Notes: a model not told the origin generated them from the sequence alone. 58,258 nucleotides of DNA from Batkoa obscura (GCA_030770535.1 JASVEC010000100.1:1-58258), one strand, 5' to 3'; shown: positions 1 to 11,850, numbered from the stretch's first letter. Numbers and translations: made by a program.

Positions 1-1085
1 TTAATTTACTAAAATTTGAAGTTTAAAACATTATGAAAAAACACATTCTAACTAAGAACTTAAATTATAACAATTTCTGATCGTTTTTTATAAATGGTCA
101 ATACCCTGTGTTTAAAATAAAATAAATATTACATGTCATATCAGTATGATGATCAAGGTCTTCATTTATAATTTTTGCCTAAACCCAATTTATTTCGGCT
201 TAAAAATTGAACATTTATTGAAATAAGCCCAGTTATAGAAACAAAGTATGATATAACTCAAGTTAAACTAATATCAATTAGTTTCCAGCTGAAACGAAGG
301 TTATAACTATAAACAATTTTAATCTTTTGGTTTGGATATTACTATAGTATCTAATTGATAATATAGTTTATTTAATTACCTACCACTCTATATACAGATT
401 AACCGAAATTCATAAATATAATATAATTAGAATAGAAGTATATATTTGGCAGCTATAATAATAAGCTGGGCTATTTTTATAAAATTAATGAATCAAAAGC
501 GCGTCCGATTTCTAAATATGGTAGACAAAATACTTTAAATATAAAATGATTTCATAACGTATTATTCCTTGGCGCTGACTCCTTTTAATTAGATTATAGT
601 TCTTTGAGGTTTTAACAATATTATAAATAATCAATAAAATTGTGAAAATTACTCAGTTCTTTTATCGTATAAATAAGCATTTACTTGACATACTCGGGGA
701 AAGTCAGATACATTTTTTAAAAGACAGAATGTGGACAACATTGTGGCTGAGTTATATATAGCTTAAAGTTTCTTGTCACATTATTAATCCAACTATTTTG
801 ATACCAAAAGTAGTTGGGTGAACTAAATTTAAGTCATTTTAAGCACAAAATGATAAAAGTACAAGAATAAATTTAATTGGCTGTTCTATTAATAATTTAG
901 CATTTTCACAATAAATTTTTATTTGGTAAAAAATTTGAATCCATTTCTTTCTTAAAATTAAACCTTCATCTTCCTTAAGATTTTATCTCTAGTAATTTAA
1001 TTCATTTAAATAGACCTATTTTTTCATCCTTAGATGAATCAGCTCTAAATATTTTTTTACCTCATCCTGTTTATATCTAATTATC
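1..1085. other. Intergenic region, nothing recognised
   Basis: AT-rich DNA with no open frame of note, no tRNA-like fold and no copy of the window's short inverted-repeat element. It presumably holds the promoter of the homeodomain gene that follows. Confidence 0.5.
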
Positions 1086-2201
1086 ATGTTTGGCCTCAAC
1101 AGCTTACTCCCAAATAAAATTAAATCCAAGTCCACTTCAAGCTCTTGTGACTCTAAAAAGAGATACCGTATCTCTACCACTCAAAATAATGAGTTGGAGG
1201 TACTTTTCAAAACGAATCCAAGACCATGTAAAGAAATACAGGAAGAAATTTCCAAAAAAATCGATTTACCTTATCGTACTGTTACCATTTGGTTTCAAAA
1301 CCGTCGTGCTAAAGCTAAGCTTGCTGGTGAACCATTAGCTGAACATGTATTCCAATGGAAGCCGCCTGTCATTGCTGAAGAACCCGGTTGTGGTGTTATG
1401 AGATTTGATAAATCAGAAGTTAAATCAGAGCAAGTCAATGGCTTAAGTGGTAACGCCATTAATCAAGATGACACCACTCAAAATGTGGATGCTAAATCAG
1501 TGTACACTGTTGATAGCGGTTGCCATATTCAAGATGGTGTAAATGCAACTAATCCAAATGGAATTGATATGGATATGCAAGCATGGGCCTCCAACCAACC
1601 ATTTGCTAATCCAAATTGGGCACAAAATACACCTGTTGGACGTAACTCAGTAGACTCTGGAAGCTTTATTTCCGATTATAGTAATTACGATGGCTTTATG
1701 CATCAAGTTGAGTTTGACACTTACCTTGCAAGCTCAAACACTATGTATGATAACGGAAATACATTCAATAATTTACCAGCCAATGTCGATGAGAATGGTA
1801 CTTTTGATCCATCACAAAATTTTATGATCAGCCAAAGTTTATATGCACCGACACTTTCTAACTCACTCGCTTCTTTATCATCTCAAAACTCAGGACATAA
1901 TAGCTTCAATGGAGAAGGCATGAATGCCAACTTTATGAGGCAAAATGGAATGTACCGACAAGCATATCAAATGTCCGCCCAATCATTACCACAATTTAGT
2001 AACCCAGCGATGGGAAATAGTACCAATCATATACCACAAAGACAAGTTCAATATCATCATTCTATACAATCAGCACCCGAAATTGCACTCCAACAATCGT
2101 TATTTTTGCGTCAACAACATGCTAATCAAGCACAAGCTAGGGCACAGGCTAAATTACAAAGACAGCGTAATGAAGCGATGTTCTCATCAATGCGTTACTA
2201 A
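1086..2201 (+). CDS. Homeodomain transcription factor
   Basis: Single-exon protein of 371 residues and a likely sequence-specific nuclear DNA-binding regulator. The homeodomain spans about residues 22-81: a basic N-terminal arm (KKRYR), helix 1 around NNELEVLF, helix 2 around KEIQEEISKKI, and the recognition helix with TVTIWFQNRRAKAK, which keeps the invariant W48, F49, N51 and R53 (protein W69, F70, N72, R74). Position 50 is Gln. The NPRP segment between helices 1 and 2 resembles fungal Phx1/Yox1-type homeodomains. The remaining 290 residues are low-complexity, rich in Asn, Gln and Ser, with no second domain, as in many fungal activators. The start ATG is the first in frame and lies 20 codons ahead of the domain. 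The family call is strong; the target pathway cannot be inferred. Confidence 0.88.
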   Translation: MFGLNSLLPNKIKSKSTSSSCDSKKRYRISTTQNNELEVLFKTNPRPCKEIQEEISKKIDLPYRTVTIWFQNRRAKAKLAGEPLAEHVFQWKPPVIAEEPGCGVMRFDKSEVKSEQVNGLSGNAINQDDTTQNVDAKSVYTVDSGCHIQDGVNATNPNGIDMDMQAWASNQPFANPNWAQNTPVGRNSVDSGSFISDYSNYDGFMHQVEFDTYLASSNTMYDNGNTFNNLPANVDENGTFDPSQNFMISQSLYAPTLSNSLASLSSQNSGHNSFNGEGMNANFMRQNGMYRQAYQMSAQSLPQFSNPAMGNSTNHIPQRQVQYHHSIQSAPEIALQQSLFLRQQHANQAQARAQAKLQRQRNEAMFSSMRY

Positions 2202-3311
2202 GTGAAATGGTTAATTTTAAGTACATATTTTAAAGCCACTGGATCTAAATATTTGGTTTTCTCATTAATTTAAACTTTATTTTAACATTTTTCTATCTCT
2301 CTTGTCATTTGAATTGTTTTTAAGCTTAAGAAAATAACTTCTTCCTATTCTGCTTTTTTGAAAAATTAATTTTATATTCTTATTAAAAAATCTATAAAAA
2401 ATTTATTATATTTGTTTTTTATTATAATTTTTTATTTTGGTATTCCAATGTCTTAAAGTAAGGTCAGTCAAATTTGATATCACACTTTGAATTATTGGCA
2501 TTTAATATAGATTGATGTTCACTAAAATTTACTAGTTTACTATTAAACTAATGAAAGAAAAAAATAACTGTTTTTTATTAAAACACAAGATTCAACCATA
2601 ACCTCATTGCAATACCACTTTAGCTATAGAAAATCATTAAGATAGTAAATCATCCAACAATAAGGTAGAAATCTATCAATGAAATTTAATCTAGCTATAA
2701 AATTTGATAAACTTGATTAGTTTACTGTTAAGCTAAGAATGTAAGTAACAATTTTTATAAAATATTTGAATTAATTCGTTGCAATGTGGATATGGATACT
2801 AATTTGAATTTGACTAATAGAACGAATATTAAAAAACAAATTCTTAACAACAGCATGATCGCTGATTAGAGAAGAATTTAATGCAGAAAAAAAGAAAGCA
2901 TAAACTGAGACTCTGTTGGGGTTATAATAATTTATAATTTTCTTTGCATTTGAAATTTTGTTTTGGGTGAAATACAGGAGTAAATTGATTTGAGAAAAGG
3001 AGAGAGGAGATGGGCCCGTCTAACTTGTAGTTTTTTTGATATTTATTTGATTGAGTTAGGTGAAGGTTACTAGATTATTTGTTAAAATATAATTGAAATC
3101 TCAAATGTAAGCATTACTGTTTATTATTTTATTATTTTATTAAGCTGATTAATCACAATAAACTCAATCTAACTGCTTATTTTATATTTAATTTGTAACT
3201 TATATTTTAGCTTTCTTTTCGTATTAAAAAACTTGAATCTTTTGATTATTTTAATTTTATCATTATAAAACTCAATTTCATCACTTTATAATTTCATAAG
3301 GAATATTAACA
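2202..3311. other. Intergenic region, nothing recognised
   Basis: About 1.1 kb of AT-rich DNA between two genes on the same strand. I see no coding potential, RNA gene or repeat copy. It should contain the 3' end of the homeodomain gene and the promoter of the GatA gene. Confidence 0.45.
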
Positions 3312-5101
3312 ATGAAATCAATCTCAAAGTCTACACTAATACTACAAAGTATGTTAAGACGGCATAGCACTTTAACCTCAACATCTAGAAAACATCTCAG
3401 CCTCACTGACTTACAATCTTGGAACAAGTACTATAATGCATTCACTTCTATTAACACCGCAGAAACATCATTTATAACTGATAGACTTGAAAACGGTAAC
3501 TTAATCTATTCATAAGATATATATGTAAACCAACTCAAACAACAGATTTTAGTTTTGATTTAAATGGATTAGCCATCGCCATAAAAGACAATATATGTAC
3601 TAAAGGATATCCAACTACTTGTGGATCTCTAATGTTAAAAGGTAAGTAGTTTATTCATTTTTGTTGAGTTCATTTAATTTGATAATTGACAATTATTAAT
3701 CAACCAATTTTAGATTTTATACCCACTTATAATGCCACTGTAATCGAAAAATTACTAAATCATAATGTAAAAATCATTGGTAAAACAAATATGGATGAAT
3801 TTGGGATGGGGTAAGTCATATATAAATTAGCTGTTGATATTAAATTTCACTCATCTAATTCCTTCTCCTCCAGTTCTAACAATCAAACCAGTTATTTTGG
3901 TCAAGTAGTGAACCCTCATCCTTCTTATACTACAAATACCCATTCCCCTGGAGGAAGTTCCGGTGGTAGTGCAGCAGCTGTAAAAAGTGGTATGTGTTAT
4001 GCGTAAGTTATTTAAAATAAACATCTTTATCTCCTTCATAAACCTATTATTTACTTCTATAGGGCATTGGGTTCAGATACTGGTGGGTCTGTTCGCTTAC
4101 CTGCCTCCTATTGTGGAATTATTGGATTTAAACCATCATATGGTATGATATCTAGATATGGTTTAATACCTTATGCAAGTTCATTAGATACAATTGGGGT
4201 TATGGGAAGAAGTGTTAATTCAGTGAAAAATATATTTGAAGTAATTAAGGGACAAGATCAAAGGGATCAAAGTAGTATTGATTATTCTAAAAAAGAGAAA
4301 AAAGAGAATAAAAAGTTAAAGGATATAGTAATTGGTATACCAAATCAATATTATTTAAAAGAAATAGATGAAGAAGTAAATTTTGCTTGGGATAAAAGTA
4401 TTCAATTATTACAAGATAATGGAGTGAAAGTAATTAATATTGATTTAAAACATACAAAATATGCTCTTTCTGCTTATTACATTATTGCATTAGCAGAAGC
4501 ATCTTCCAATTTAGCAAAATATGATGGAGTTGAATTTGGCTACTGTCAAGAAGATATGGAGGGTAGTTTTGATCAAAAAATTCGACATAATCGAGAAATT
4601 GGGTTTAACGATGAAGTTAAAAAAAGGATTATATTAGGTACTCATATTTTAAGTAAAGGGTAAATTTGAGTTTAAACTAATTTAAGTATATTTTTTTACT
4701 CTATTTTTTAGTTCCTTTGAGGCTTATTTTAAAAAAGCACAAAAGATACGTACTTTAGTAGTCAATGATTTTGATTCAGCCTTTTTAAATTGTGATTTAA
4801 TCTTATCCCCAACTGCTTTTTCAAAAGCGCCATCTATAAAAGATCTATCCACCGCACCACCAGCTTATTCTTATTTAAATGATGTATTTACTACCCCTTC
4901 TTCCCTAGCTGGTCAGTTTTTATAGTTTTTCATTTAATTTGGGATTTAATATATATATTTTTAGGTTTACCTGCTATTAGTGTACCTTTTAATAATAGTA
5001 ATAAAATGGGCCCTATTGGTTTACAATTAGTTGGACAAAGAGGTAATGATAAACAAGTATTAAATGCAGCGGAAGAGTTTTGTCAGTTATTATATAATTA
5101 G
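3312..5101 (+). CDS. HER2: Mitochondrial glutamyl-tRNA(Gln) amidotransferase subunit A
   Basis: Amidase subunit (GatA/Her2) of the mitochondrial GatCAB/GatFAB enzyme, which converts Glu-tRNA(Gln) to Gln-tRNA(Gln). The N terminus is basic and Ser/Thr-rich, fitting a mitochondrial presequence. The amidase triad is visible: Lys in GLAIAIKDN, Ser in the Gly/Ser-rich [15 protein letters not shown] loop, and Ser in [23 protein letters not shown] and [10 protein letters not shown] are also family signatures. At least five introns interrupt it, for example after LMLK (about 3641), after GMG (about 3809), after CYA (about 4003), after LSKG (about 4662) and after SSLA (about 4911), all with GT..AG ends. 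The joint between the first exon (ending near 3515) and the KPTQTTDF segment is out of frame and I could not find a convincing intron there, so the exact N-terminal structure is open. Confidence 0.9.
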
Positions 5102-5431
5102 AAATAGTAGAAGCAGATGATTAAAAAATAGAGTCTAGTATTAAAATTAGGATTTTGTTTATTTTTATTTTTATTTAAAATTTATTACATATGGGAATAT
5201 TATTACTAATTATCATTTTTTGTTGTTAATTTAAAATTTAGAAATTAACAATGTAAGCTGTTCAAGTTCGAATGTACGCTGAAAAGCGATGACTTTTATA
5301 ACCAATTATTTGCTCAATCATGTTGATTTGAAGTTTATTAATTCAATTTTTATTATGAATAGTTAGTTAACACATACCCAAAGCTTGAATAAAGTACTGA
5401 TTAATTAATTTCTAAATTTAAATTAACTACT

Positions 5432-5534
5432 ATATGAGAATGTTTCTTTAACTTCACTTTTTCCATCTTTTAAGCACTATTTAACTGGGAAAATTGTTAG
5501 TAAAATCTTTAAATACAAAAATACATCCCTATAT
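5432..5534 (-). mobile_element. Short foldback MITE-like element, copy 1
   Basis: About 103 bp, reverse orientation relative to the cluster consensus. Ends read TATGAGAATG and CATCCCTATA, an imperfect terminal inverted repeat flanked by TA. The interior shows the family blocks CTTTTTCCATCTTTTAAGC and TTGTTAGTAAAAT. Confidence 0.75.
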
Positions 5535-5578
5535 TATGTTATTTTTAAAAATATAGAATGCTAGCAAAATAACCAAAA

Positions 5579-5605
5579 ATATGGGGATGTTTTTTTACTA
5601 GTATT
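5579..5605 (-). mobile_element. Fragment of the short foldback element
   Basis: Only one end, TATGGGGATGTTTTTTT, is clear; the following bases drift away from the family consensus. It is probably a truncated or decayed copy. Confidence 0.45.
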
Positions 5606-5870
5606 GTCCTTTTTTGCTATTTTTTTAATTCTTTTGATAGCTGTTTTGAAAACCTTATATTCATATTACCTCTTTATTAAACTACCAAGTCATTATAATT
5701 CATTAAAAGCGTTGTTCATTTCTTACTTCCTGCTCAACCTTCATCTGATGCTTTTGCAATATTTGCATTATATTAAAAGTGCAAAAAAGTAAGCTTAATC
5801 TCTCAAATCCCGAAAAATTTAAAAGCTTTAAATTTCATTCATCAATAGAATAAAAATTCAATATTCCAAA

Positions 5871-6398
5871 ATGTTAACCAATCTATTTAGAACTGCTTTC
5901 AATGGGGTGAAGATGACATCTAATATATCAATGGCTAAAACATTGATACCAACAAGAGGTTTTTTGAGTAGGTAAGTAAAGAAGTGAGAAGGAAGGTTTT
6001 TTAATAAGATAATTAAATTTTAAATTTTTAGTTCTTTATTGATCAATCGACCATTATTAGGAAGAACAAGTGTATTAGGTAATAATAACTTAGGATCAAG
6101 GTAAGCTATTTTCAATCCACTTTAATCAAGTTTTGGGTTCTATCTTTAAACTTTGAACTTTTATAAACAATTCTAACATTAATTTTCCTTTTAAACCAAA
6201 ACTAATATTTTACCCTTTTATAGCCTCCCAACTTTCCCATTACAACAAGTACGTACAGTTACTTATGGTAATGAATATCAACCCAGTAATTTAAAAAGAA
6301 AACGTAAACATGGCTTTTTACATCGTATCCGTACCAAAGATGGTAGAAGGGTTATTTTACGTCGTATGAAAAAAGGACGTAAATTCTTAGCTCATTAA
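5871..6398 (+). CDS. MRPL34: Mitochondrial ribosomal protein bL34m
   Basis: Small basic protein of the mitochondrial large ribosomal subunit. The last exon encodes the bL34 core: [19 protein letters not shown], then [15 protein letters not shown] and stop, which matches the bacterial and mitochondrial L34 signature almost end to end. Two short introns (about 5972-6031 and 6102-6223) separate an N-terminal region rich in Arg, Ser and Thr that reads as a mitochondrial targeting sequence. The start is the ATG at 5871. Phases join cleanly (FLSS.. and GSSLPTFP..). It lies between GatA and a convergent gamma-glutamyltranspeptidase-like gene. Together with GatA it shows active mitochondrial translation. 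Confidence 0.9.
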
Positions 6399-6852
6399 AA
6401 AAATAGAATAATGGAATTGGGTAACACTTGGTTTATATTTTTATTTGCTTTTTTGTAAGTTAATGTAAAATGGGAAAGTTTGAGTTTTATTGGTATTTTA
6501 CATTGGTCGTTAATTTATTGTATAGCTTTATTATTTTTAAATAATTATGAAATAGGTGTTAGTATAAAATTAAGAATGCATATAATTTTGGCTTACATTG
6601 TTTAAATTTTGTATATAAAAATACTATCTTAATTATTTACATTAGATTGAATCATGTAATAAAAATATAAGTACATAGCTTATTTTAATACTGTATAGTA
6701 ACGTACTGTATAACTTGTTATTTATTTTTCAGCAAAAACTATGGGATTTACTCCATAAAATACAATTTAAATTAATCTGATATCTTAAAAGTTGAAACAG
6801 AAAATGTAATAAAATTCATTTTAAAATTCATTGATTTTATTCATTTGTTTAA
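6399..6852. other. Convergent intergenic spacer
   Basis: About 450 bp between the 3' ends of mL34 and the gamma-glutamyltranspeptidase-like gene. AT-rich; I see nothing beyond what must be two polyadenylation regions. Confidence 0.4.
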
Positions 6853-8946
6853 TCAAAACCCAGCCGCTTGACCATCAGCTCTTGGATCTGAACCTGCCAT
6901 AAGAACTCTTTTACCAGTCTTTTGATCTTTTTCTACTTGAATAATTTGACCCCTACCAAACATTTTTCTAGGATAACCGTATAAAATAATAACTTTATGA
7001 CCTAATTCTTTTAATTTATTAACCGTTTCTAAAGAAACACCAGCTTCAATGTAGATTATACCATCATCTGGCGAAATACAAAATCTAGAAAAATCTAATG
7101 CTTTCTGTGGCTTAAATTGTCGTAATATTAAATTTAACAATACTTGTAAATGTCCTTGAGGTTGCATAAATCCACCCATGACACCAAAACTTAACCATAG
7201 TTCTTCTCCTTTTGTAGCTAATGCAGGTATAATAGTATGATAAGGGCGTTTATTAGCTTCTAATTTATTGGGAGATTTTGGATTCAACGAAAAACTAGTT
7301 CCTCGATTTTGCAATGTAAATCCGCATCCTTTAGGTATTTTACCACTACCAAAACCAGCAAAATTAGACATTATGAATGAGCATGCATTACCTTCTTTAT
7401 CTACAACAGTTAAATAGACAGTATTTGATTGATTGATTGGACTGCCTTCTTTAATATCTACTGCTGCTTTTGTTGGATTAAACAAACGGCAACGTTTATA
7501 TAAATATTCTTTTGATAATAAACTTGATGCTGGTAATTTATAAAAATCTGGATCTGTAACATGATGTCTTGTATCAGCAAATGCAATTCTTAAAGCTTCA
7601 ATTAAGATATGTAAATATTCTGGTGAATTGGGTTCCATTTTACTTAATTCATGAATTTTGTTTTGTTTTTCTAATTCATCAATTATACCAAGAGCTATTA
7701 ATGCTGTTATACCTTGTCCATTAGGTGGACATTCATATAATTTTATTCCTTTATAATCATAATGAATAGGTTCTACTTGTTCAGATTGATGAGATGCTAA
7801 ATCTTCTAAAGTCATAACACCCCCCTGAGATTGTATTAATTCCACTATTTTATTGGCTATTTCTCCTGTATAAAACCCATCTTTACCATGCTCAGCTACT
7901 TTACGATAAGTTTTTGCTAAGTTTGGCAAACTCACTATTTGACCTACTTCAGGTGCTTTACCATCAACAAGCATTTCATCCCAATTAGGAGAAGTCTGTT
8001 TTAAAAATTTCTCACTTGATTTCCACTAATAATAAATTAGTAAATCATATTTCATTTAAATTAAAAGTACTCCTTCACTAGTAATTTCCGAAACAGGATA
8101 CCCATTTTCAGCAAGTTCAATAGCTGGTTTAAATATTTGTCCTAAATTTAATTTACCAGATCCATAGTTGTTAACTGTGTCTACCATAGCAGCACATGCT
8201 CCTGGTACAGTGATACTATGTGGTGAATTTCTTGGTATGGCTTCAACTTTATTCCCTAAATCTTCATGTACTTTTTCCAATGTCAGTGCTTTTGGCGATC
8301 TAATTACCAATAATCAATACTCAATTATAACCAATTTAATCATATTTACCTTCCAGATCCATTTAAAGCATAAACTTTTTTATCTTTAGCTGAATAAAAT
8401 AAACAAAAAGCATCACCACCGATGCCTGTTGAGCAAGGTTCTATTTTAAATAATGGAAATTAAAATGTTAGTAAAGAAATTGGATAATTAAATAAATAAA
8501 ATAGAAAATTACCAGTGACATTTAAAGCAGCAGCTAATTATCATAAGTATAAAAGCTAATAAATTGTTTTTTAGTATAAATTAAATCAAAATTACCTGTA
8601 GCTACAGCAGCATCCTATAGAAAAATCTTATTAAAATTTCTTGTTATCATTTTAAGATCACGAAAGCTTACTGCTGCATTACCCCCTGATTTTAATATTT
8701 CTAGTCCAGCTTGGGTAGCTAGAGGTTGACTTCATTTTAAAACTATTATTAACAAAATATAAAAATCAATTCTCACCTTGAACTGACCATACCATTTGTA
8801 CTGAATACATCAGAACGCCTTGAATTGAAAGGCAATAATTGATCTAAATCTGGTACTGAGATGGGGATTTCATCAGGGTTATAATGCTTAGGAATCTGTT
8901 CTTCATCCTCTTGTTGCTGTCTTAAAGTGGAAGTTGAACTTGTCAT
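6853..8946 (-). CDS. Gamma-glutamyltranspeptidase-like Ntn hydrolase
   Basis: Member of the gamma-glutamyltranspeptidase family of self-processing N-terminal-nucleophile hydrolases acting on glutathione-type gamma-glutamyl bonds. Visible hallmarks, N to [66 protein letters not shown], then the small-subunit nucleophile Thr within [23 protein letters not shown] and the C-terminal FGVMGG and [11 protein letters not shown]. There is no signal peptide or membrane anchor, so it resembles the cytosolic YwrD-like branch more than secreted GGT. The start at 8946 gives an acidic, Gln-rich leader. Six introns or more; two internal exons are only 19 nt (8596-8614) and 21 nt (8513-8533), yet all phases join perfectly. 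Another intron of 45 nt lies at 8026-8070. Exact substrate unknown. Confidence 0.88.
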
Positions 8947-9449
8947 TGTTTTGATTGTTTGCTTTTTTCTTTTTTATAAAATAATTATGATAAGATGTTC
9001 AAGCGCCTTTATATACATTTTCAACCTGCTTAGTATCCCTGATGACTCACTTATAAGCTATACTGAGGAACAAATGATATAATCCAAATCATGAGTTCGA
9101 ATTTTCATAATACAAAGGTTGAATCAATTGCCTTAAATAAAACTAAACAAATAGTTTTATTTCTTAATAATAACTATAACAATTGTAAAGTCACATTTCA
9201 ATAAAAATAATTAAAAAAGTAGTCATTTTTTATATAATAAAAGGGATTCAGTTATTAAATTCATACTTAATAAAATAGTCCAAGTGCTCAATTTTTTTTG
9301 AATAGAATATATTCGAAACATAACAAAGTAAACTCAATAGGTTGGCTTATACAATCCACTATCATCTCATAAAAACTAACATTATAAAAAAATACAAATC
9401 AAACTTTAAAGAAACAAAACTCAAATTAATTTCTAATTAATGTATTTTT
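8947..9449. other. Intergenic spacer
   Basis: About 500 bp between the start of the gamma-glutamyltranspeptidase-like gene and the 3' end of PHO88, both on the minus strand. A GTTCGAAT-containing stretch near 9095 recalls a tRNA T-loop but does not fold as a tRNA (see rejected items). Confidence 0.4.
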
Positions 9450-10359
9450 TTAAGATGAAGAGGATGCAGTATTCTTATTCTTCTTGGTCTTATTTTTTTT
9501 ATCACTAGTATTACTATTACTAACTTCCACCTCCTCATCAGAAGGAAGTTCTACAACACCAGAAGGTTGAAGAGCAGGTTGTTCATCTGCTGACTGATCC
9601 ATATTAGGCATGTTGAAAAAAGAAGCAGCCACCCAAGGACGTTTAAGAGCACCAGTTGGCTCTGATCCAAAAATATGAACTTTAGAAAGATTGGATTCTA
9701 ATAAAGTTTTTACTGAAAGAATACTTTGTAAAAACAATGGTTGAACATACTGGAATTTAAGATGCATAACCATTAAAATAGCTATACCAATAGCACTTGA
9801 TTGTAATTGTTTTCTTAATTCTCCTAAATCATATGCTTGGACAGTAGTCACAATTTCAGTTGGTGGTCTTTAAAAATTTAAAAATTATAAAATTAGATTA
9901 AACTAGTTATCTTACTCTTGAGACATGGGCTTTTTATCTTCATATCTAAGTTCGGTTTGATCTAAACAAGTATACTTTAATTTTTATTCAATTATTAAAA
10001 TTTAATTTCAAATTTACCATTTTTAGCATTAATAGTTGTATAAATATAATATATCAAAGAAAATACAATAACCTGAGAAGTGACATAGGCCATACGAAGG
10101 TATCTATAGTTAAAAATATTAAAATCTAACTGAATAATAACAAGAGCTCAACTTACTGTAAATTAGCTTCATCTTCAAGGTTTAATTTTTTAGACTATAA
10201 AAAAGTATAAAACTTATACGAATTATAATTATTTAATGACCTACCACTTGGACTAAAACCAATACAAGACCGATACCGAGAAACTAAAATATAATATAAA
10301 CAACCATTATTTTTAATTTAATGTTATAAACTTACTTGAGAAGCAGGATTAGCGCTCAT
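9450..10359 (-). CDS. PHO88: ER membrane protein PHO88/SND3
   Basis: Homologue of yeast Pho88, also called Snd3, a component of the SND pathway that targets proteins to the endoplasmic reticulum. The spliced protein is about 210 residues. It begins MSANPASQ, followed by a hydrophobic segment (FLGIGLVLVLVQ), then SKKLNLEDEANL, a second hydrophobic span (YLRMAYVTSQVIVFSLIYYIY), and the conserved TTVQAYDLGELRKQL, MHLKFQYVQPLFLQSI and KVHIFGSEPTGALKRPW, all family hallmarks. The tail is acidic and then Lys/Asn/Ser-rich. The gene is split by five short introns, several exons being only 25-60 nt, concentrated at the 5' end. The ATG at 10359 gives the expected N terminus. Confidence 0.92.
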
Positions 10360-11308
10360 TTTTATTTTTTAGTTAATTCTTTTATAAAACTTAAAAAACC
10401 ACTTTCGACTAAATAATCTACTTTTTATAAGCTTTTAAAAAATCATAGTGTTCTTTCTACCAATCATTCAGCTACACTTAGAATTTTATAATTCTATATT
10501 TGGAAACTATAGTTAAAAATAAGGTGGAGGCTAGAGTGATATATAAGTGGATTGATTTGATGAAATGATAAATGCTATCCAATGACTGGTTTATCCTGAT
10601 GGCTTCAAGCTTGTTTTAGAATAAAAATTAACATTCTTTCAGATGAGTTAATTTTCAAAAGTATTATAAAGTTCTACACTTAAGTAAAGAATTTCATTGA
10701 GTATTAAAAGGGTAACTAATTTGATTATAACTCAAAAAAGAAGCATAAATGAATATACGTATAAATTCTTTTCCTAACATAATGTCACTATTGTTGATAA
10801 TGCATGCATATCTTTTTAAAAGTCAATTTATTTTTATAAGCTTTTTGGCTAAATGTTTCAATGCCTTCAATTTTTGTTTAATTTTGATTTAATTTTCTAT
10901 TAAAGTTGTTATTTTAATAATTATAATCACAATCATTTTTTATTAATGGTATTCATTCAATATCAGTCCTTATCGTTTTATGTTTTGAAAAAAAATACAA
11001 ATAGAAGTTTATAAATTGTTTGAAATTAATCACTTTAATTTTTTTTAAATTATTCTGATTATCTATCTAATGATTGACTTATATCAATACATAAAACAAT
11101 AAAAACAAATATCTAAAGTAACTTATAAACTTTTTAAACACAAATCTAGGTTCTTAGCTTATGTGAATGGCAAAAAGTAGCTTTTAGGGCACCAAAAGTA
11201 GTAAGCGGTAAACTTTGGGTATTTGATTTTAGACAAAACAGAATATAAAAAATAAAACTCTTTTGTGTAAATGCTCAAAAAACTGAAAAAACAACTTTTT
11301 TCAAAACC

Positions 11309-11415
11309 ATACAGGGATGTATTTTTTTGTTTAAAGATTTTACTGATAACTTTTCCGCTCAAATAGCGCTTGAAAGATAGAAAAAATGATGAAACCAAAA
11401 AAAACACCTACATAT
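11309..11415 (+). mobile_element. Short foldback MITE-like element, copy 2
   Basis: About 107 bp. Starts TACAGGGATGTATTTTTTTG and ends ACACCTACATA. It contains the family core CTCAAATAGCGCTTGAAAGA and GATGAAACCAAAAAA. Flanked by TA on both sides. Confidence 0.75.
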
Positions 11416-11429
11416 TGTAAAAAGATATG

Positions 11430-11850
11430 TTTTATGTTATAATAAAATCAACTAAAACTCTCATTAATAAAAATAGTAACAGCTGAAATGCAAGTATAAG
11501 ACTAAGTAAGTATATTTCATTACAGTTTGCATAAGATTTTAGAATATGAACTAATGCTGAAGTTGAACTCCTTTCAATAAATGGTAAACCTCTATTATAA
11601 TATATATCAGCTTTTAATTTCATTCAAATATGTCACAGAATTAGGAGGTAATTTTTAAATCAAATGTTTTATTGTATTTGAGGGCTTTAAGAACTGGCAT
11701 TTCAACTTCTATAATAGTTTTTAAAGCACCACCATTAATAAAAGCAATACTTTATCCAACAACTTTAAAGAAAACTTTATCTATATTTAAATATTTATCA
11801 GCATTAAACCTAATATTAGTGGATAGTTTACATTAAGTTTAAAAAATATT
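11430..11850 (-). pseudogene. Possible decayed gene, unrecognised
   Basis: Read on the minus strand there are protein-like segments in more than one frame, for example SIAFINGGALKTIIEVE followed by MPVLKALKYNKTFDL, and further on IYYNRGLPFIERS. They are separated by stops and frame changes that do not look like introns. I could not assign a family; the FINGG segment faintly recalls metallophosphatase-type nucleotidases, but that is speculative. A short similar stretch (IYYNRGSPLEKK) can be read upstream of the second S41 gene near 36840. It may be chance in AT-rich DNA. Confidence 0.25.

Larger units (their letters stand above)
5102..5870. other. Intergenic region with one inverted-repeat element and a fragment
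   Basis: Holds a complete short inverted-repeat element (5432-5534) and, about 45 bases later, a lone element end (around 5580-5605). The small open frame overlapping 5604-5792 has random hydrophobic composition and is not judged to be a gene. Confidence 0.5.

Noticed and set aside
5255-5285. Second GTTCGAAT motif that recalled a tRNA B-box
   Set aside because: Flanking bases do not form a T-stem and no acceptor stem exists.
5604-5792. Open frame of 62 codons
   Set aside because: Hydrophobic, AT-driven composition, no start context, and it begins in a fragment of the foldback element.
9033-9115. tRNA-like stretch with GTTCGAAT
   Set aside because: The T-loop-like motif is there, but acceptor and D-stem pairings fail and the A-box is poor. 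At best a very old tRNA relic.
11159-11407. Minus-strand open frame of 82 codons
   Set aside because: It runs through a foldback element; a similar translation appears at other copies (for example 39203-39433), so it reflects the repeat and not a gene.
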